Below, in pieces: positions 26,661-35,123 of a stretch of DNA of 64,000 nucleotides. This DNA comes from Kangiella profundi (GTDB taxonomy: Bacteria; Pseudomonadota; Gammaproteobacteria; Enterobacterales; Kangiellaceae): positions 1,922,001 through 1,986,000 of the forward strand of contig NZ_CP025120.1 of NCBI RefSeq assembly GCF_002838765.1, given 5' to 3'. A program made the translations under genes and the position numbers. The notes below the pieces were generated by a model. It saw only the letters and a list, made by a program, of their open reading frames with translations. It searched no databases and was not told where the DNA came from. Position 1 is the stretch's first letter. Every line of letters begins with the position of its first letter.

Positions 26661-28556
26661 ATGGACCGTATCAAATCATCACTATTTAAGGTATTCCTGA
26701 TATTCACTTTGATAACCAGTGGATTGCTCAATGCAAACCCGGTTCAAAATAAAACCGTAGTATTAACAGATGTGCATGGCGACTATACCTCGTTGGTCAG
26801 TCTGCTTAAGACTACAGATATAGTAAACGACGAACTGGAATGGAGTGGTGGTACGGCTACCTTGATAAGCCTGGGGGATAATCTGGACCGAGGAGCAGAA
26901 TCACGCAAAGTCATCGACTTGTTTATGAGACTTGAAGATAAGGCCGCTAATAGTGGTGGCAATGTCATAGTTCTTCTTGGCAATCATGAAATTATGAACA
27001 TCATTGCTGATCTTCGTTATGTCTCTGATCAGGAGTTTCTTGCTTTCAAACCAGAAGAATCGGCCAGCTACAGAGAATCAGTCTACGAGGACTATCTCAA
27101 TTATTCTAAGCTTGAACATTCTGATGAAAGTCTGAAAAGCTTTAATCAGCTATATCCACCCGGTTATTTTGGTCTGGTCAAGGCCTATTCCCCTTCAGGC
27201 AAATATGGCAAATGGTTACTTGAGAAGGATACGGTCAAAGTTTATCGGGATCGACTTTATCTACACGCTGGTATCTCTGAAGAGCTGCTCGACCTTGGTT
27301 TAACTGAGCAGCAGATGAATAGTCAAATTCGCCAGACTGTTAAGTCCTATGCTGAGCTCTATCACGAATTTATAGAGCTGGGATTGTTTAAACATTATTT
27401 CAATAAACGTGAAAGAATCGAAGTTCTGGAGGCACTATTAGCTGGTCAGATTAAACAGGATAGATTTACAAAGCGGAGCGTACTCAAGAAAGCTGAAGAG
27501 TTTATAGAACTCTCCCAGTCCCTGTTAATTACCACACAGGGACCAGTTTGGTATCGCGGTAATATTTATTGTCATGAATATATGGAAAGCCACACCATAG
27601 AAAAAGCATTAAAACACTTTGGAGTTAAGCAAATTCTTGTTGGCCATACCCCGGATGATAGCCGGGTTGCACGATCTCGTTTTGATGGAAAACTGGTTCT
27701 TCTAGATACAGGCATGCTGCAGGCATATTATAAAGGCCAGCCCACTGCTGCAGTAATAGAAAATAACCAACTCCGTTTAATCAACCTGAAGGATCCAAGC
27801 AACACTGAGCCACAACCTGATCCAGTGAGAAAGCCTTTGTACCCAAATCAATTGAGTGATGAGTACTTATCACAATTTTTCGCAAAGGCAGAAGTAATCT
27901 CTGAAAAACCGTTGTCAGACTTTTACAGTAAACCCTTAAAGCTAACTTTTGAGCATCAGGGGCAACAGCATAATGCAATATTCAAATATATGGATAGTGA
28001 TCCAAAACTAGAAAGCAAAAAAAGGCATGCTCGTCAGGATAATTTTGCCGATCGTTTTTTATATGATTTAGTAGCCTACAAACTGGATAGGCTCTTAAAT
28101 TTATACATGGTTCCGTATACAGCAGCCTATTCCTACAAAGATCAAGATGGCATCATTCAATATTGGATTGAAGTCTCCATCAGTAAAACTGAACTTATAC
28201 AAAGTAAGCAAAAGCTTGAGGGTTACTGCTCTGCTGATGATGAAGAAGAGTTAATGCAAATATTCGATTTGCTAATTCATAATGACGACAGAAATACAGG
28301 TAATAAACTTTATAGCATAGATACCGGTTATTTATGGCTCATCGACCATACCAGAAGCTTCCGTAATCTATACACATTACCAGAATACGATCTCCCTCCG
28401 GTAAGAAAACTATCTGTTCAGTTAGAGCAACAGTTAAAGTCCCTATCTAAGGATAAGCTCAAAGCTGAATTAGGAATCCTGTTGAATGATAAACAGATAG
28501 TGGCACTGCTCAAAAGAAGAGATAAAATATTGCAGCTTTATGGCCATAATTATTAA
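26661..28556 (+). CDS. Secreted PPP-type metallophosphatase fused to an atypical kinase-like domain
   Basis: 631 aa from the ATG at 26661, where a signal peptide (residues 1-25) begins. The ATG at 26604 would put 19 polar residues before it. Residues about 30-380 form a PPP-family serine/threonine phosphatase domain: D37-x-H39-G40-D41, G72-D73-xx-D76-R77-G78, G107-N-H-E110, then LHAGI and GHTP. Residues about 420-600 resemble the bacterial PI3/4-kinase-like or HipA-like fold. A putative ATP-binding Lys442 (AIFK), a VAYKLDRLL-xx-YMVP helix, a catalytic loop HNDDRNTGN (540-548) and a metal-binding D562-H-T-R-S-F are visible. Opposing activities in one extracytoplasmic protein are inferred from motifs only. 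Codon use looks like its neighbours. Confidence 0.75.
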   Translation: MDRIKSSLFKVFLIFTLITSGLLNANPVQNKTVVLTDVHGDYTSLVSLLKTTDIVNDELEWSGGTATLISLGDNLDRGAESRKVIDLFMRLEDKAANSGGNVIVLLGNHEIMNIIADLRYVSDQEFLAFKPEESASYRESVYEDYLNYSKLEHSDESLKSFNQLYPPGYFGLVKAYSPSGKYGKWLLEKDTVKVYRDRLYLHAGISEELLDLGLTEQQMNSQIRQTVKSYAELYHEFIELGLFKHYFNKRERIEVLEALLAGQIKQDRFTKRSVLKKAEEFIELSQSLLITTQGPVWYRGNIYCHEYMESHTIEKALKHFGVKQILVGHTPDDSRVARSRFDGKLVLLDTGMLQAYYKGQPTAAVIENNQLRLINLKDPSNTEPQPDPVRKPLYPNQLSDEYLSQFFAKAEVISEKPLSDFYSKPLKLTFEHQGQQHNAIFKYMDSDPKLESKKRHARQDNFADRFLYDLVAYKLDRLLNLYMVPYTAAYSYKDQDGIIQYWIEVSISKTELIQSKQKLEGYCSADDEEELMQIFDLLIHNDDRNTGNKLYSIDTGYLWLIDHTRSFRNLYTLPEYDLPPVRKLSVQLEQQLKSLSKDKLKAELGILLNDKQIVALLKRRDKILQLYGHNY

Positions 28557-28585
28557 TAGTTATGCAAAAGTACGATCACTAGCTG

Positions 28586-29929
28586 TTACTGTTTTTTTGC
28601 CGACCATGCGATCTCGTCTTCCATGTCTCTATAACGGTTACGAATCCTGAAAGCGATGAGGAAACAGCAAAATGCTAGTAAAGCATTAAGCATAATAAAA
28701 CCAATTTTATTTACATCATAAAATGTGACGCCGATGGCAACCACTGCACCATACAATAAGTCACCAAAACGATAGAAGAATCCTTCAATGACGTTCTTTC
28801 CAATATATTTATCTTCTCTCGATATGGGCAGAAAAAGGGCATGACGGGTGGTATTCTGGATTGAATAATTGGCGCTGTTTTCTACGATTAGAGTCCATTT
28901 AATCAAAGCAAATATCGGTAGGTATAACACCAAAGTGTAATTAAACATCATCAAGGTGGGTAAGATTAATATAGATGCGCCTACGCCAATCCACTTGAAA
29001 ATCTTCGCAACGAGAAAAATCTGCAGCAGAAGTCCAAAAAGTGTAATCCATGCAATATATCCAGCATAAAATTCTGTCATATATAACTGCCTGTCATCAC
29101 CTACCAGCTCAAGGCCTGAGGCAAATTCGACAACAAACTTGGCTAAAATGTATTCCCCCATAGAGTTTATAAAATTAATCAGCACAATAAAGGCTGCGAT
29201 AAGAGCCAGGTATGGTTTTTTTAAAAGTTTTACAATTGCAAGATACCACTTCTGGGACTGTATCGGCTCTGCCGATGACATAGACCTGGAATCTGAAGGT
29301 ACTGCTTTAAAACAATAAGTGGTTAGAAGAGCTGCAATAACCAACAATAATGCTGAAAGCACCATCAAACCAGTGACCCCAATCAATTGATAGCTCCAAC
29401 CTGCACACCGGGATCCTACCCATGCTCCGATAGCCCCACCGACTGCAATCAAAATAAATAAACGACTACCCGCTTCAGTGCTGTAGCAATCAGCGCAAAA
29501 TGCCCAATAAAGAGCGATCACAACCACGCTGAATACACCTAACCAGATATAAAAAATAACGCCTATCGCAGCTCCTATATAACTCAATGAAGCGAAGATA
29601 ATGATGTTCATACTAAAAAAAAGCATCACGGCTTTAATAAATCGTGAATGGTCATTATTTCTCGAATAGGCAAAATAAAATTTACTGAAGAGAGGCGCCA
29701 GTAAAAGCAAAAGTCCAGCTTGTATTGAAGTTGAATAGCTTTTTACTTCCGCAGTACTTTCGGAAAGGATCAGCGGATCCCTTATGACTTTAAGCAGATA
29801 ATAGGAAAACATGAGTATGAAAAGAGTCAGAAAATGCAGTGCTGTGCTTTTGCCTTCTCCTGCACGGATTGTGACAATTTTAGAGAGTTGAGACTCTAAC
29901 CAGCTGAATTCCTGTTGTTTGTTATCCAT
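28586..29929 (-). CDS. NTP/NDP exchange (ATP/ADP translocase, Tlc-like) family membrane carrier
   Basis: 447 aa with about twelve hydrophobic helices. The family-specific stretch near residue 355 (ENSANYSIQNTTRHALFLPI, then SREDKYIGKNVIEGFFYRFGD) and the N-terminal YYLLKVIRDPLIL match the Tlc-type nucleotide carrier superfamily. That family includes parasite ATP/ADP exchangers, but free-living bacteria carry divergent members of unknown substrate. The key exchanger residues were not verified. It is convergent with the phosphatase-kinase gene (29 bp between stops). It lies upstream of neither clp gene's promoter, so it is an independent unit. Confidence 0.75.
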   Translation of the reverse strand: MDNKQQEFSWLESQLSKIVTIRAGEGKSTALHFLTLFILMFSYYLLKVIRDPLILSESTAEVKSYSTSIQAGLLLLLAPLFSKFYFAYSRNNDHSRFIKAVMLFFSMNIIIFASLSYIGAAIGVIFYIWLGVFSVVVIALYWAFCADCYSTEAGSRLFILIAVGGAIGAWVGSRCAGWSYQLIGVTGLMVLSALLLVIAALLTTYCFKAVPSDSRSMSSAEPIQSQKWYLAIVKLLKKPYLALIAAFIVLINFINSMGEYILAKFVVEFASGLELVGDDRQLYMTEFYAGYIAWITLFGLLLQIFLVAKIFKWIGVGASILILPTLMMFNYTLVLYLPIFALIKWTLIVENSANYSIQNTTRHALFLPISREDKYIGKNVIEGFFYRFGDLLYGAVVAIGVTFYDVNKIGFIMLNALLAFCCFLIAFRIRNRYRDMEDEIAWSAKKQ

Positions 29930-30089
29930 AAAAGCCCCAGTTTATGGGATTCCCTAATGACTGAGTCAAGCTTGACGCCAGACTGACAACCTACTTTTCC
30001 CAACCTATCAGGGTTAGACAATAAAAACGACTAAAAGCTGCAATGAATTAAATGAAATTTGGATTATTATGCGGAGTATTAAAAGATAT

Positions 30090-30122
30090 AAAAAAGCTCT
30101 TACCAAAGGAAAGAGCTTTTTT
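30090..30122. terminator. Terminator of clpP
   Basis: Perfect 12-bp stem AAAAAAGCTCTT / AAGAGCTTTTTT with a 9-nt loop, about 22 nt after the clpP stop. U-tracts arise on both strands. Confidence 0.9.
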
Positions 30123-30143
30123 GCATAAGCGAACTTAGAAACA

Positions 30144-30761
30144 TTAACTTTGTTTTCTTGAACTGATAATGGAGTCTACCAGACCGTATTTCACGGCTTC
30201 ATCAGCGGTCAGGAAATTATCACGATCAGTATCCTTCTCAACCTCTTCAACTGTTTTACCGCAGTGATCTGCCATGATGGAGTTAAGTCTATGTTTCAAC
30301 TCAGTAATTTCCTGGGCATGAATTGCAATATCTGAGGCCTGGCCTTGGAAGCCGCCTAATGGTTGATGAATCATCATACGTGAATTTGGCAAGGTATGAC
30401 GCTTACCCTTTGCACCACCAGCCAACAATAAAGCACCCATACTTGCCGCTTGCCCTACACAAACCGTTGAAACATCAGGACGTATAAACTGCATAGTGTC
30501 ATAGATAGCCAAACCAGCAGTTACGACACCACCTGGCGAATTGATATATAAATGAATATCTTTGTCTGGATTATCAGACTCCAGGAATAACATTTGAGCG
30601 ACAATTGAATTGGCCATGTAATCTTCTACCTGACCGACACAGAAAATAACGCGTTCTTTTAATAGTCTGGAATATATGTCATATGAGCGCTCACCGCGTG
30701 AGGTCTGCTCAACTACCATTGGGATAAGGCCAGATGCCTGAGTTTCTATAATTTTACTCAT
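30144..30761 (-). CDS. clpP: ClpP, proteolytic subunit of ClpXP/ClpAP
   Basis: 205 aa (E. coli 207). The catalytic Ser lies in [14 protein letters not shown], the His in [10 protein letters not shown], and the Asp in the [11 protein letters not shown] region. The oxyanion segment YINSPGG is present. It forms the tetradecameric serine protease chamber fed by ClpX or ClpA. It is 84 nt downstream of tig, with a terminator between, and is followed by its own terminator rather than clpX. Confidence 0.97.
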   Translation of the reverse strand: MSKIIETQASGLIPMVVEQTSRGERSYDIYSRLLKERVIFCVGQVEDYMANSIVAQMLFLESDNPDKDIHLYINSPGGVVTAGLAIYDTMQFIRPDVSTVCVGQAASMGALLLAGGAKGKRHTLPNSRMMIHQPLGGFQGQASDIAIHAQEITELKHRLNSIMADHCGKTVEEVEKDTDRDNFLTADEAVKYGLVDSIISSRKQS

Positions 30762-30785
30762 GTTGTATTTTCCTTGCCTGAAAAT

Positions 30786-30814
30786 AAAAGAAGCGGAACA
30801 AGTCCGCTTCTTTT
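30786..30814 (-). terminator. Terminator between tig and clpP
   Basis: Perfect 12-bp stem AAAAGAAGCGGA / TCCGCTTCTTTT with a 5-nt loop. It can end the tig transcript or attenuate readthrough into clpP. Confidence 0.85.
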
Positions 30815-30845
30815 CTAGAATAAACGATAGTTTATCGTGCTACTT

Positions 30846-32144
30846 TTAATCCTGATTCTTGTTAGGATTTAAAAGCTCATCGAAGCTTACTGATTTCTCA
30901 GTTACTTTAGCTTTTTCCAGCACCAAGTCAACTACTGTATCTTCCAATACCAATGACTCAACTTCGCGTAAGCGATTTGGGTCACCATAGTACCAATCAA
31001 TAACTTCTTGTGGTTCTTCATAAACACCAGCTAAATCTTCAACCTGTGCACGAACCTTCTCTTCGTCAGCTTTTAGGCCTTCAGCTTTGATAATTTCTGA
31101 AACTACCAAACCAAGCTTAACACGACGAGTGGCCTGTTCTTCAAACAACGAAGCAGGAAGATCTGGAGTTTGATCTTTTGGAGCACGCATCTGCTGTGCC
31201 ATTTCCTGACGCATACGCTCGATTTCTTGATCCAGCATTGCTTTAGGAACTTCAACCTCATGTTTCTCAACCAACTGATTCATCACCTGGCCTTTAACAC
31301 GAGACTTAATGGCATTACGTAGTTCACGTTCCATATTCTTCTTAACATCAGCTTTCAAGCTGTTGATGTCATCAGCACCTAACTGTTCAGCTAATTCGGT
31401 TACTGTTGGAAGTTCTTTCTTATTCACTACATGAACATGTGTCTCGAAAGTTGCTTCTTTACCTTTCAAGTCATCAACATGATAGTCTTCTGGGAAAGTA
31501 ACTTTGACTTCAACATCATCACCAGCAGAAACACCAACTAGTTGCTCTTCAAAGCCTGGAATCATGTTGCCAGCGCCAAGCTCCAATGGGAATTCTTTCG
31601 CTTCGCCGCCTTTAAATGCTTCACCATCGATGAAACCTTTAAAATCAATAACTACCTGGTCGCCATCTTTAGATTTACGCTTAACTTCAACCCAGCTAGC
31701 ACGCTGACCGCGCAGGGTGTCCATCATTTTGGTCAAATCTTCATCAGATACTTCAGAAGTGGCTTTTTCGATTTCAATCGAATCTAGATCAGCTAATTTA
31801 ACTTCAGGATAAACTTCAAAAGTTGCAGAGAACTTAAGGTTTGCCCCATCGTTATTTTCGATAAGCTCTAATTGAGGATAACCAGCAGGCATCAACTTCT
31901 CTTGTTGTACTGCCTCAAAGTAGTGACGTTGCATAACGTCACCAAGTACTTCTTGACGTACCGAAGCGCCATAGCGTTTCTTGACTACGCTGAATGGAAC
32001 TTTACCTGGACGAAAGCCGTTCATTTTAACGTTACGTGCCAAGTCTTGTAGGCGCTTTTCTACCGCGCCATCAATGTTCTCAGCAGGAACATCAATAATT
32101 AGCTTTCTTTCTAAACCGTTGGTGGTTTCAACTGAAACTTGCAT
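30846..32144 (-). CDS. tig: Trigger factor, ribosome-associated chaperone
   Basis: 432 aa, identical in length to E. coli Tig. The ribosome-binding signature GFRPGKVP is in the N-terminal domain (about residues 44-51). A central FKBP-type PPIase domain (about 155-240, with VVIDFKGFIDGEAF and MIPGFEEQL) and a helical C-terminal chaperone domain follow. It binds nascent chains near L23. The gene precedes clpP on the same strand and has a GGAG ribosome-binding site. Confidence 0.97.
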   Translation of the reverse strand: MQVSVETTNGLERKLIIDVPAENIDGAVEKRLQDLARNVKMNGFRPGKVPFSVVKKRYGASVRQEVLGDVMQRHYFEAVQQEKLMPAGYPQLELIENNDGANLKFSATFEVYPEVKLADLDSIEIEKATSEVSDEDLTKMMDTLRGQRASWVEVKRKSKDGDQVVIDFKGFIDGEAFKGGEAKEFPLELGAGNMIPGFEEQLVGVSAGDDVEVKVTFPEDYHVDDLKGKEATFETHVHVVNKKELPTVTELAEQLGADDINSLKADVKKNMERELRNAIKSRVKGQVMNQLVEKHEVEVPKAMLDQEIERMRQEMAQQMRAPKDQTPDLPASLFEEQATRRVKLGLVVSEIIKAEGLKADEEKVRAQVEDLAGVYEEPQEVIDWYYGDPNRLREVESLVLEDTVVDLVLEKAKVTEKSVSFDELLNPNKNQD

Positions 32145-32300
32145 TCGCTGATCTCCAATAGGCTATCGTTAGCAATAGCTATTCTTTACATAAAATGAAT
32201 ATGATAAGGCTTTTGGATGAAGACTTGAAGGGAATACCATTTAATCTCTATATCGATATATGCTTACTATGTAACGTTTTACTAAGCACCGAGATTAAAA

Positions 32301-32385
32301 TGGTGCGAAAGGAGAGACTCGAACTCTCACGCCTCGCGGCACTGGAACCTAAATCCAGCGTGTCTACCAATTCCACCACTTTCGC
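32301..32385 (-). tRNA. tRNA-Leu (TAG)
   Basis: 85-nt class II tRNA on the minus strand starting GCGAAAGUGG. The anticodon loop UUUAGGU gives UAG. It has a long variable arm, T-loop GTTCGAG and an encoded CCA. It is the last tRNA of the Pro-Arg-His-Leu operon. Confidence 0.96.
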
Positions 32386-32478
32386 ATTTTTGAATGCGGG
32401 CCCTGAGCCCTCATCGTACCATATTGTTTCTTCTAACTGCTTGATTCTTAGAATCATAATACTTATGCAGTTAGAATC

Positions 32479-32555
32479 TGGGGTGGACGATGGGACTTGA
32501 ACCCACGACAACCGGAATCACAATCCGGGGCTCTACCAACTGAGCTACGCCCACC
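32479..32555 (-). tRNA. tRNA-His (GTG)
   Basis: 77-nt cloverleaf on the minus strand starting GGUGGGCG, including the G-1 residue typical of tRNA-His. Anticodon loop UUGUGAU (GUG), T-loop GTTCAAG, encoded CCA. Confidence 0.96.
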
Positions 32556-32596
32556 ATCAACCGCTACTCTCTCCTCATGTCGCCCATTCGTTAAAA

Positions 32597-32673
<77 letters not shown>

Positions 32674-32706
32674 ATGTGAATCCAGACGTACGAGGCGAGA
32701 AAAAAT

Positions 32707-32783
32707 TGGTCGGAGATGAGGGATTTGAACCCCCGACATCCTGCACCCAAAGCAGGCGCGCTACCAGACTGCGCTAATCTCCG
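32707..32783 (-). tRNA. tRNA-Pro (TGG)
   Basis: 77-nt cloverleaf on the minus strand starting CGGAGAUUAG. Anticodon loop UUUGGGU (UGG), T-loop GTTCAAA, encoded CCA. It is the first gene of the tRNA operon and lies about 35 nt after the promoter. Confidence 0.96.
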
Positions 32784-32816
32784 AACTTCACAAGGGCTTG
32801 CCCCTGCGAGACGCGC

Positions 32817-32845
32817 ATATTACTGATTTCCCCCATTACCGTCAA
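32817..32845 (-). promoter_or_regulatory. Promoter of the tRNA-Pro-Arg-His-Leu operon
   Basis: Minus strand: TTGACG (32840-32845), a 17-bp spacer, then TAATAT (32817-32822), followed by a GCGCGTC discriminator. GC-rich discriminators of this type are characteristic of stringently controlled stable-RNA promoters. Confidence 0.75.
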
Positions 32846-32959
32846 CACTTTTTCTTTTGTTTTTTTACAAAAAGTTGCTTCTGATAAAACCATTGAGCCA
32901 ATAGCCAAATATTGCGACAATAGCGCCTTTCAAACGCTCATTTGAATTTATTGAATCTT

Positions 32960-33814
32960 ATGTCTGCTCAAATTCTTGATGGCAAAGCCATTTCCGAAAA
33001 AGTTAAGTTACAACTGGCCGAAAAAGTCAAAGCACGCCTCGATAAAGGCCTACGTGCGCCTGGTCTAGCGGTTATATTGGTTGGTGTTGATCCAGCATCA
33101 CAGATCTACGTTAACAAAAAGGTAGAAGCCTGTGAAAAGGTTGGCTTTATTTCCAGAAAAATAGTACTTGATGCAACCACCACTCAAGAAGAGCTATTAA
33201 AGCATATCGACCTATTAAATGCTGACCCTGAAATTGATGGTATTCTGGTACAACTTCCTTTACCGGAGCATTTGGACTCAAACGTCATCCTCGAGCGAAT
33301 TAAGGCCGATAAAGATGTGGATGGCTTCCATCCCTATAATATGGGCCGTCTAGCACAGAAAATGCCCACTATGCGCCCATGTACACCTTATGGGGTTATG
33401 GTTATGCTAAAGGAAACCGGTATCGACCTGATCGGCAAAGATGCGGTAGTCATCGGTGTTTCGAATATCGTCGGTCGTCCAATGGGGTTAGAGCTATTGA
33501 TGGAACGCTGCACCGTGACCTTTTGCCACAGCAAAACCAAAGACTTACCGAAAAAAGTCTCAGAGGCTGATATTGTCGTTGCCGGCGTTGGTATCCCCGA
33601 AATGGTCAAAGGTGACTGGATTAAGCCAGGAGCCATAGTCATCGATGTAGGTATTAACCGTTTAGAAAGCGGCAAGCTGGTCGGTGACGTAGAATTTGAC
33701 GTGGCAAAAGAAAAGGCCTCATGGATTACTCCAGTTCCAGGTGGCGTTGGCCCTATGACCGTTGCCATGCTGATGAGCAACACCTTATTTGCCTGCGAGC
33801 ATCTGCACGACTAG
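32960..33814 (+). CDS. folD: Bifunctional methylene-THF dehydrogenase / methenyl-THF cyclohydrolase FolD
   Basis: 284 aa from the ATG at 32960 (an in-frame TTG at 32942 is less likely). The family signatures are present: the active-site Lys in YVNKKVEAC, the [10 protein letters not shown] strand, PCTPYGVM, the NADP-binding GVSNIVGRP and the C-terminal [12 protein letters not shown]. It interconverts methylene-, methenyl- and formyl-tetrahydrofolate in one-carbon metabolism. No clear ribosome-binding site precedes it. It lies divergent to the tRNA operon, the order known from Pseudomonas. A terminator follows. Confidence 0.95.
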   Translation: MSAQILDGKAISEKVKLQLAEKVKARLDKGLRAPGLAVILVGVDPASQIYVNKKVEACEKVGFISRKIVLDATTTQEELLKHIDLLNADPEIDGILVQLPLPEHLDSNVILERIKADKDVDGFHPYNMGRLAQKMPTMRPCTPYGVMVMLKETGIDLIGKDAVVIGVSNIVGRPMGLELLMERCTVTFCHSKTKDLPKKVSEADIVVAGVGIPEMVKGDWIKPGAIVIDVGINRLESGKLVGDVEFDVAKEKASWITPVPGGVGPMTVAMLMSNTLFACEHLHD

Positions 33815-33838
33815 ATCTTAATAGTAGTGTCCTACTTT

Positions 33839-33866
33839 AAAAGCCATGCCATAACGCATGGCTTTT
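33839..33866. terminator. Bidirectional terminator after folD
   Basis: Perfect 11-bp stem AAAAGCCATGC / GCATGGCTTTT with a 6-nt loop. It lies between the convergent folD and the phospholipid operon. Confidence 0.85.
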
Positions 33867-33887
33867 GTTTACTGGCACCGAAGATAT

Positions 33888-34426
33888 CTATGAAGGGAAG
33901 TGATAGAAATACAACCCATAGACCAGAATCCAAACCCCACACCACACCGCAATTAATGACTTCCTCTGTAGATTGTTCAATAAACCTCTAACAATCCAAC
34001 GCGCCATATAGGCAATCACCAGAAACCGTAACAATCGCGCAGGAATACTTATTAACAAGAAGGCTTCTATGGATATACCGGCAGCATAAGCCTGGGTAGC
34101 AAAGGTTTTATAGGGTAAGCCTTGTAGTGGGCCAGTCATAATTGACCATATACCAGACGACTGCATCTTATCTTTCACCTTTGCCATCAGCTCGTCATTT
34201 ATCGCTGGGACTGATTCCACCCACTCATAGGCCACTGCATAATTATACTGTCCCCAGTAATACATCAGCGTTCCACCCAAAAAGCGCCAATCAGAGTAAT
34301 GCTACAAAGCCGAATCAACTGCCCCTTCTTGTCGAGCGCGTAGTAACTCAATAACACATCGGGCAGAATAAAAAACAATGTCGCTTCAGCAAAACCCCAA
34401 GCTCCTGCCAATATTGAACGTCTCAT
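33888..34426 (-). pseudogene. DedA/YqaA-like (VTT domain) membrane protein gene with a -1 frameshift
   Basis: Two overlapping frames together encode one membrane protein. The 5' part starts at the ATG at 34426 behind a GGGG ribosome-binding site and encodes 49 sensible residues (MRRSILAGAWGFAEAT, later LFFILPDVLLSYYAL). It then runs out of frame at a run of five A on the plus strand (about 34279-34283). The 3' part continues in the other frame (GGTLMYYWG to the stop at 33888) with the family feature GPLQGLPYKTF. One extra T in the coding strand would restore an about 179-aa product. The whole resembles the SNARE-associated/DedA family of lipid transporters. It could be a real mutation or a homopolymer sequencing error. 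It is the last gene of the phospholipid operon. Confidence 0.7.
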
Positions 34427-34462
34427 AGTTTTCTACCCCAATGAATGACTATTACAGCTAAC

Positions 34463-35104
34463 CTAATCCCACTTAGGCAGCTTGACCGATGACTGCATCT
34501 GCTCGAATCGTGCTTTTACCTGCTCAAATAAGTTCGGTTGGAAGTGCATAGGCTCTGAGAAAACAACGTCACAGAAGAAAGGCACCAATAGCGCATCGCC
34601 TTTGGGTAGGCTTTTTCCGAGACCATGCATATAGATCGGATAAATGGGTACCTGGGGGCATTGTTCAGCCAGCTTTACTACACCATATTTCAACTCAGAC
34701 ATGGTTTCAGGATGGCCACGTGATCCTTCGGGGAAAAAGATTAAGATTTTTCCCTTTTTCAAAGCTTCGGCACACTGCTCAACCGGGCTGCGAGTTTGTC
34801 GCTCAGACTGACGCTCAATCGGTAAAATACCGATGATATTTAGTGCAAACCAGGCGATGAATTTATTCTTCAGGAAGTAGTCTGCAGCTGCGACCGGTTG
34901 TACTTTATGTAATACCTTCAGAGGCAACAGCGATATCAGCACCATGGTATCCAGATGGCTGTTATGGTTTGCGATGATCAGAGCTGGCCCATCCTCAGGA
35001 AGAATGGGCTTATTCTGATAGCGAAGACCTATGACCAACTTCACTATTGGTTTGATGATGATGGCGAAAAAAAACCAGCGTAACGCTCTATTAATCATGT
35101 TCAT
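34463..35104 (-). CDS. 1-acylglycerol-3-phosphate acyltransferase-like (PlsC family) protein
   Basis: 213 aa. The acyltransferase box NHNSHLD (H-x4-D) lies at about residues 46-52, and the FPEGSRG acceptor-binding block is near residue 125. An N-terminal hydrophobic segment suggests membrane attachment. It transfers an acyl group to a lysophospholipid or related acceptor. It lies 19 nt after the CDP-DAG synthase gene. In E. coli ynbC, the next gene of the ynbAB cluster, also carries an acyltransferase-like role, but with a different domain layout, so I do not assign the symbol. Confidence 0.85.
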   Translation of the reverse strand: MNMINRALRWFFFAIIIKPIVKLVIGLRYQNKPILPEDGPALIIANHNSHLDTMVLISLLPLKVLHKVQPVAAADYFLKNKFIAWFALNIIGILPIERQSERQTRSPVEQCAEALKKGKILIFFPEGSRGHPETMSELKYGVVKLAEQCPQVPIYPIYMHGLGKSLPKGDALLVPFFCDVVFSEPMHFQPNLFEQVKARFEQMQSSVKLPKWD

Positions 35105-35123
35105 GGTTTGGCTCCCGTTCGGC

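Noticed and set aside
26586..29940. Mobile island between clpX and clpP
   Set aside because: There is no integrase, transposase, direct repeat, tRNA target or composition jump. The segment is unusual only by position.
32248..32511. 87-codon ORF across the tRNA-Leu gene
   Set aside because: It overlaps tRNA-Leu and part of tRNA-His. The open frame is a by-product of structured RNA sequence.
33388..33783. 131-codon minus-strand ORF
   Set aside because: It is antisense to folD. All FolD motifs are in the plus frame.
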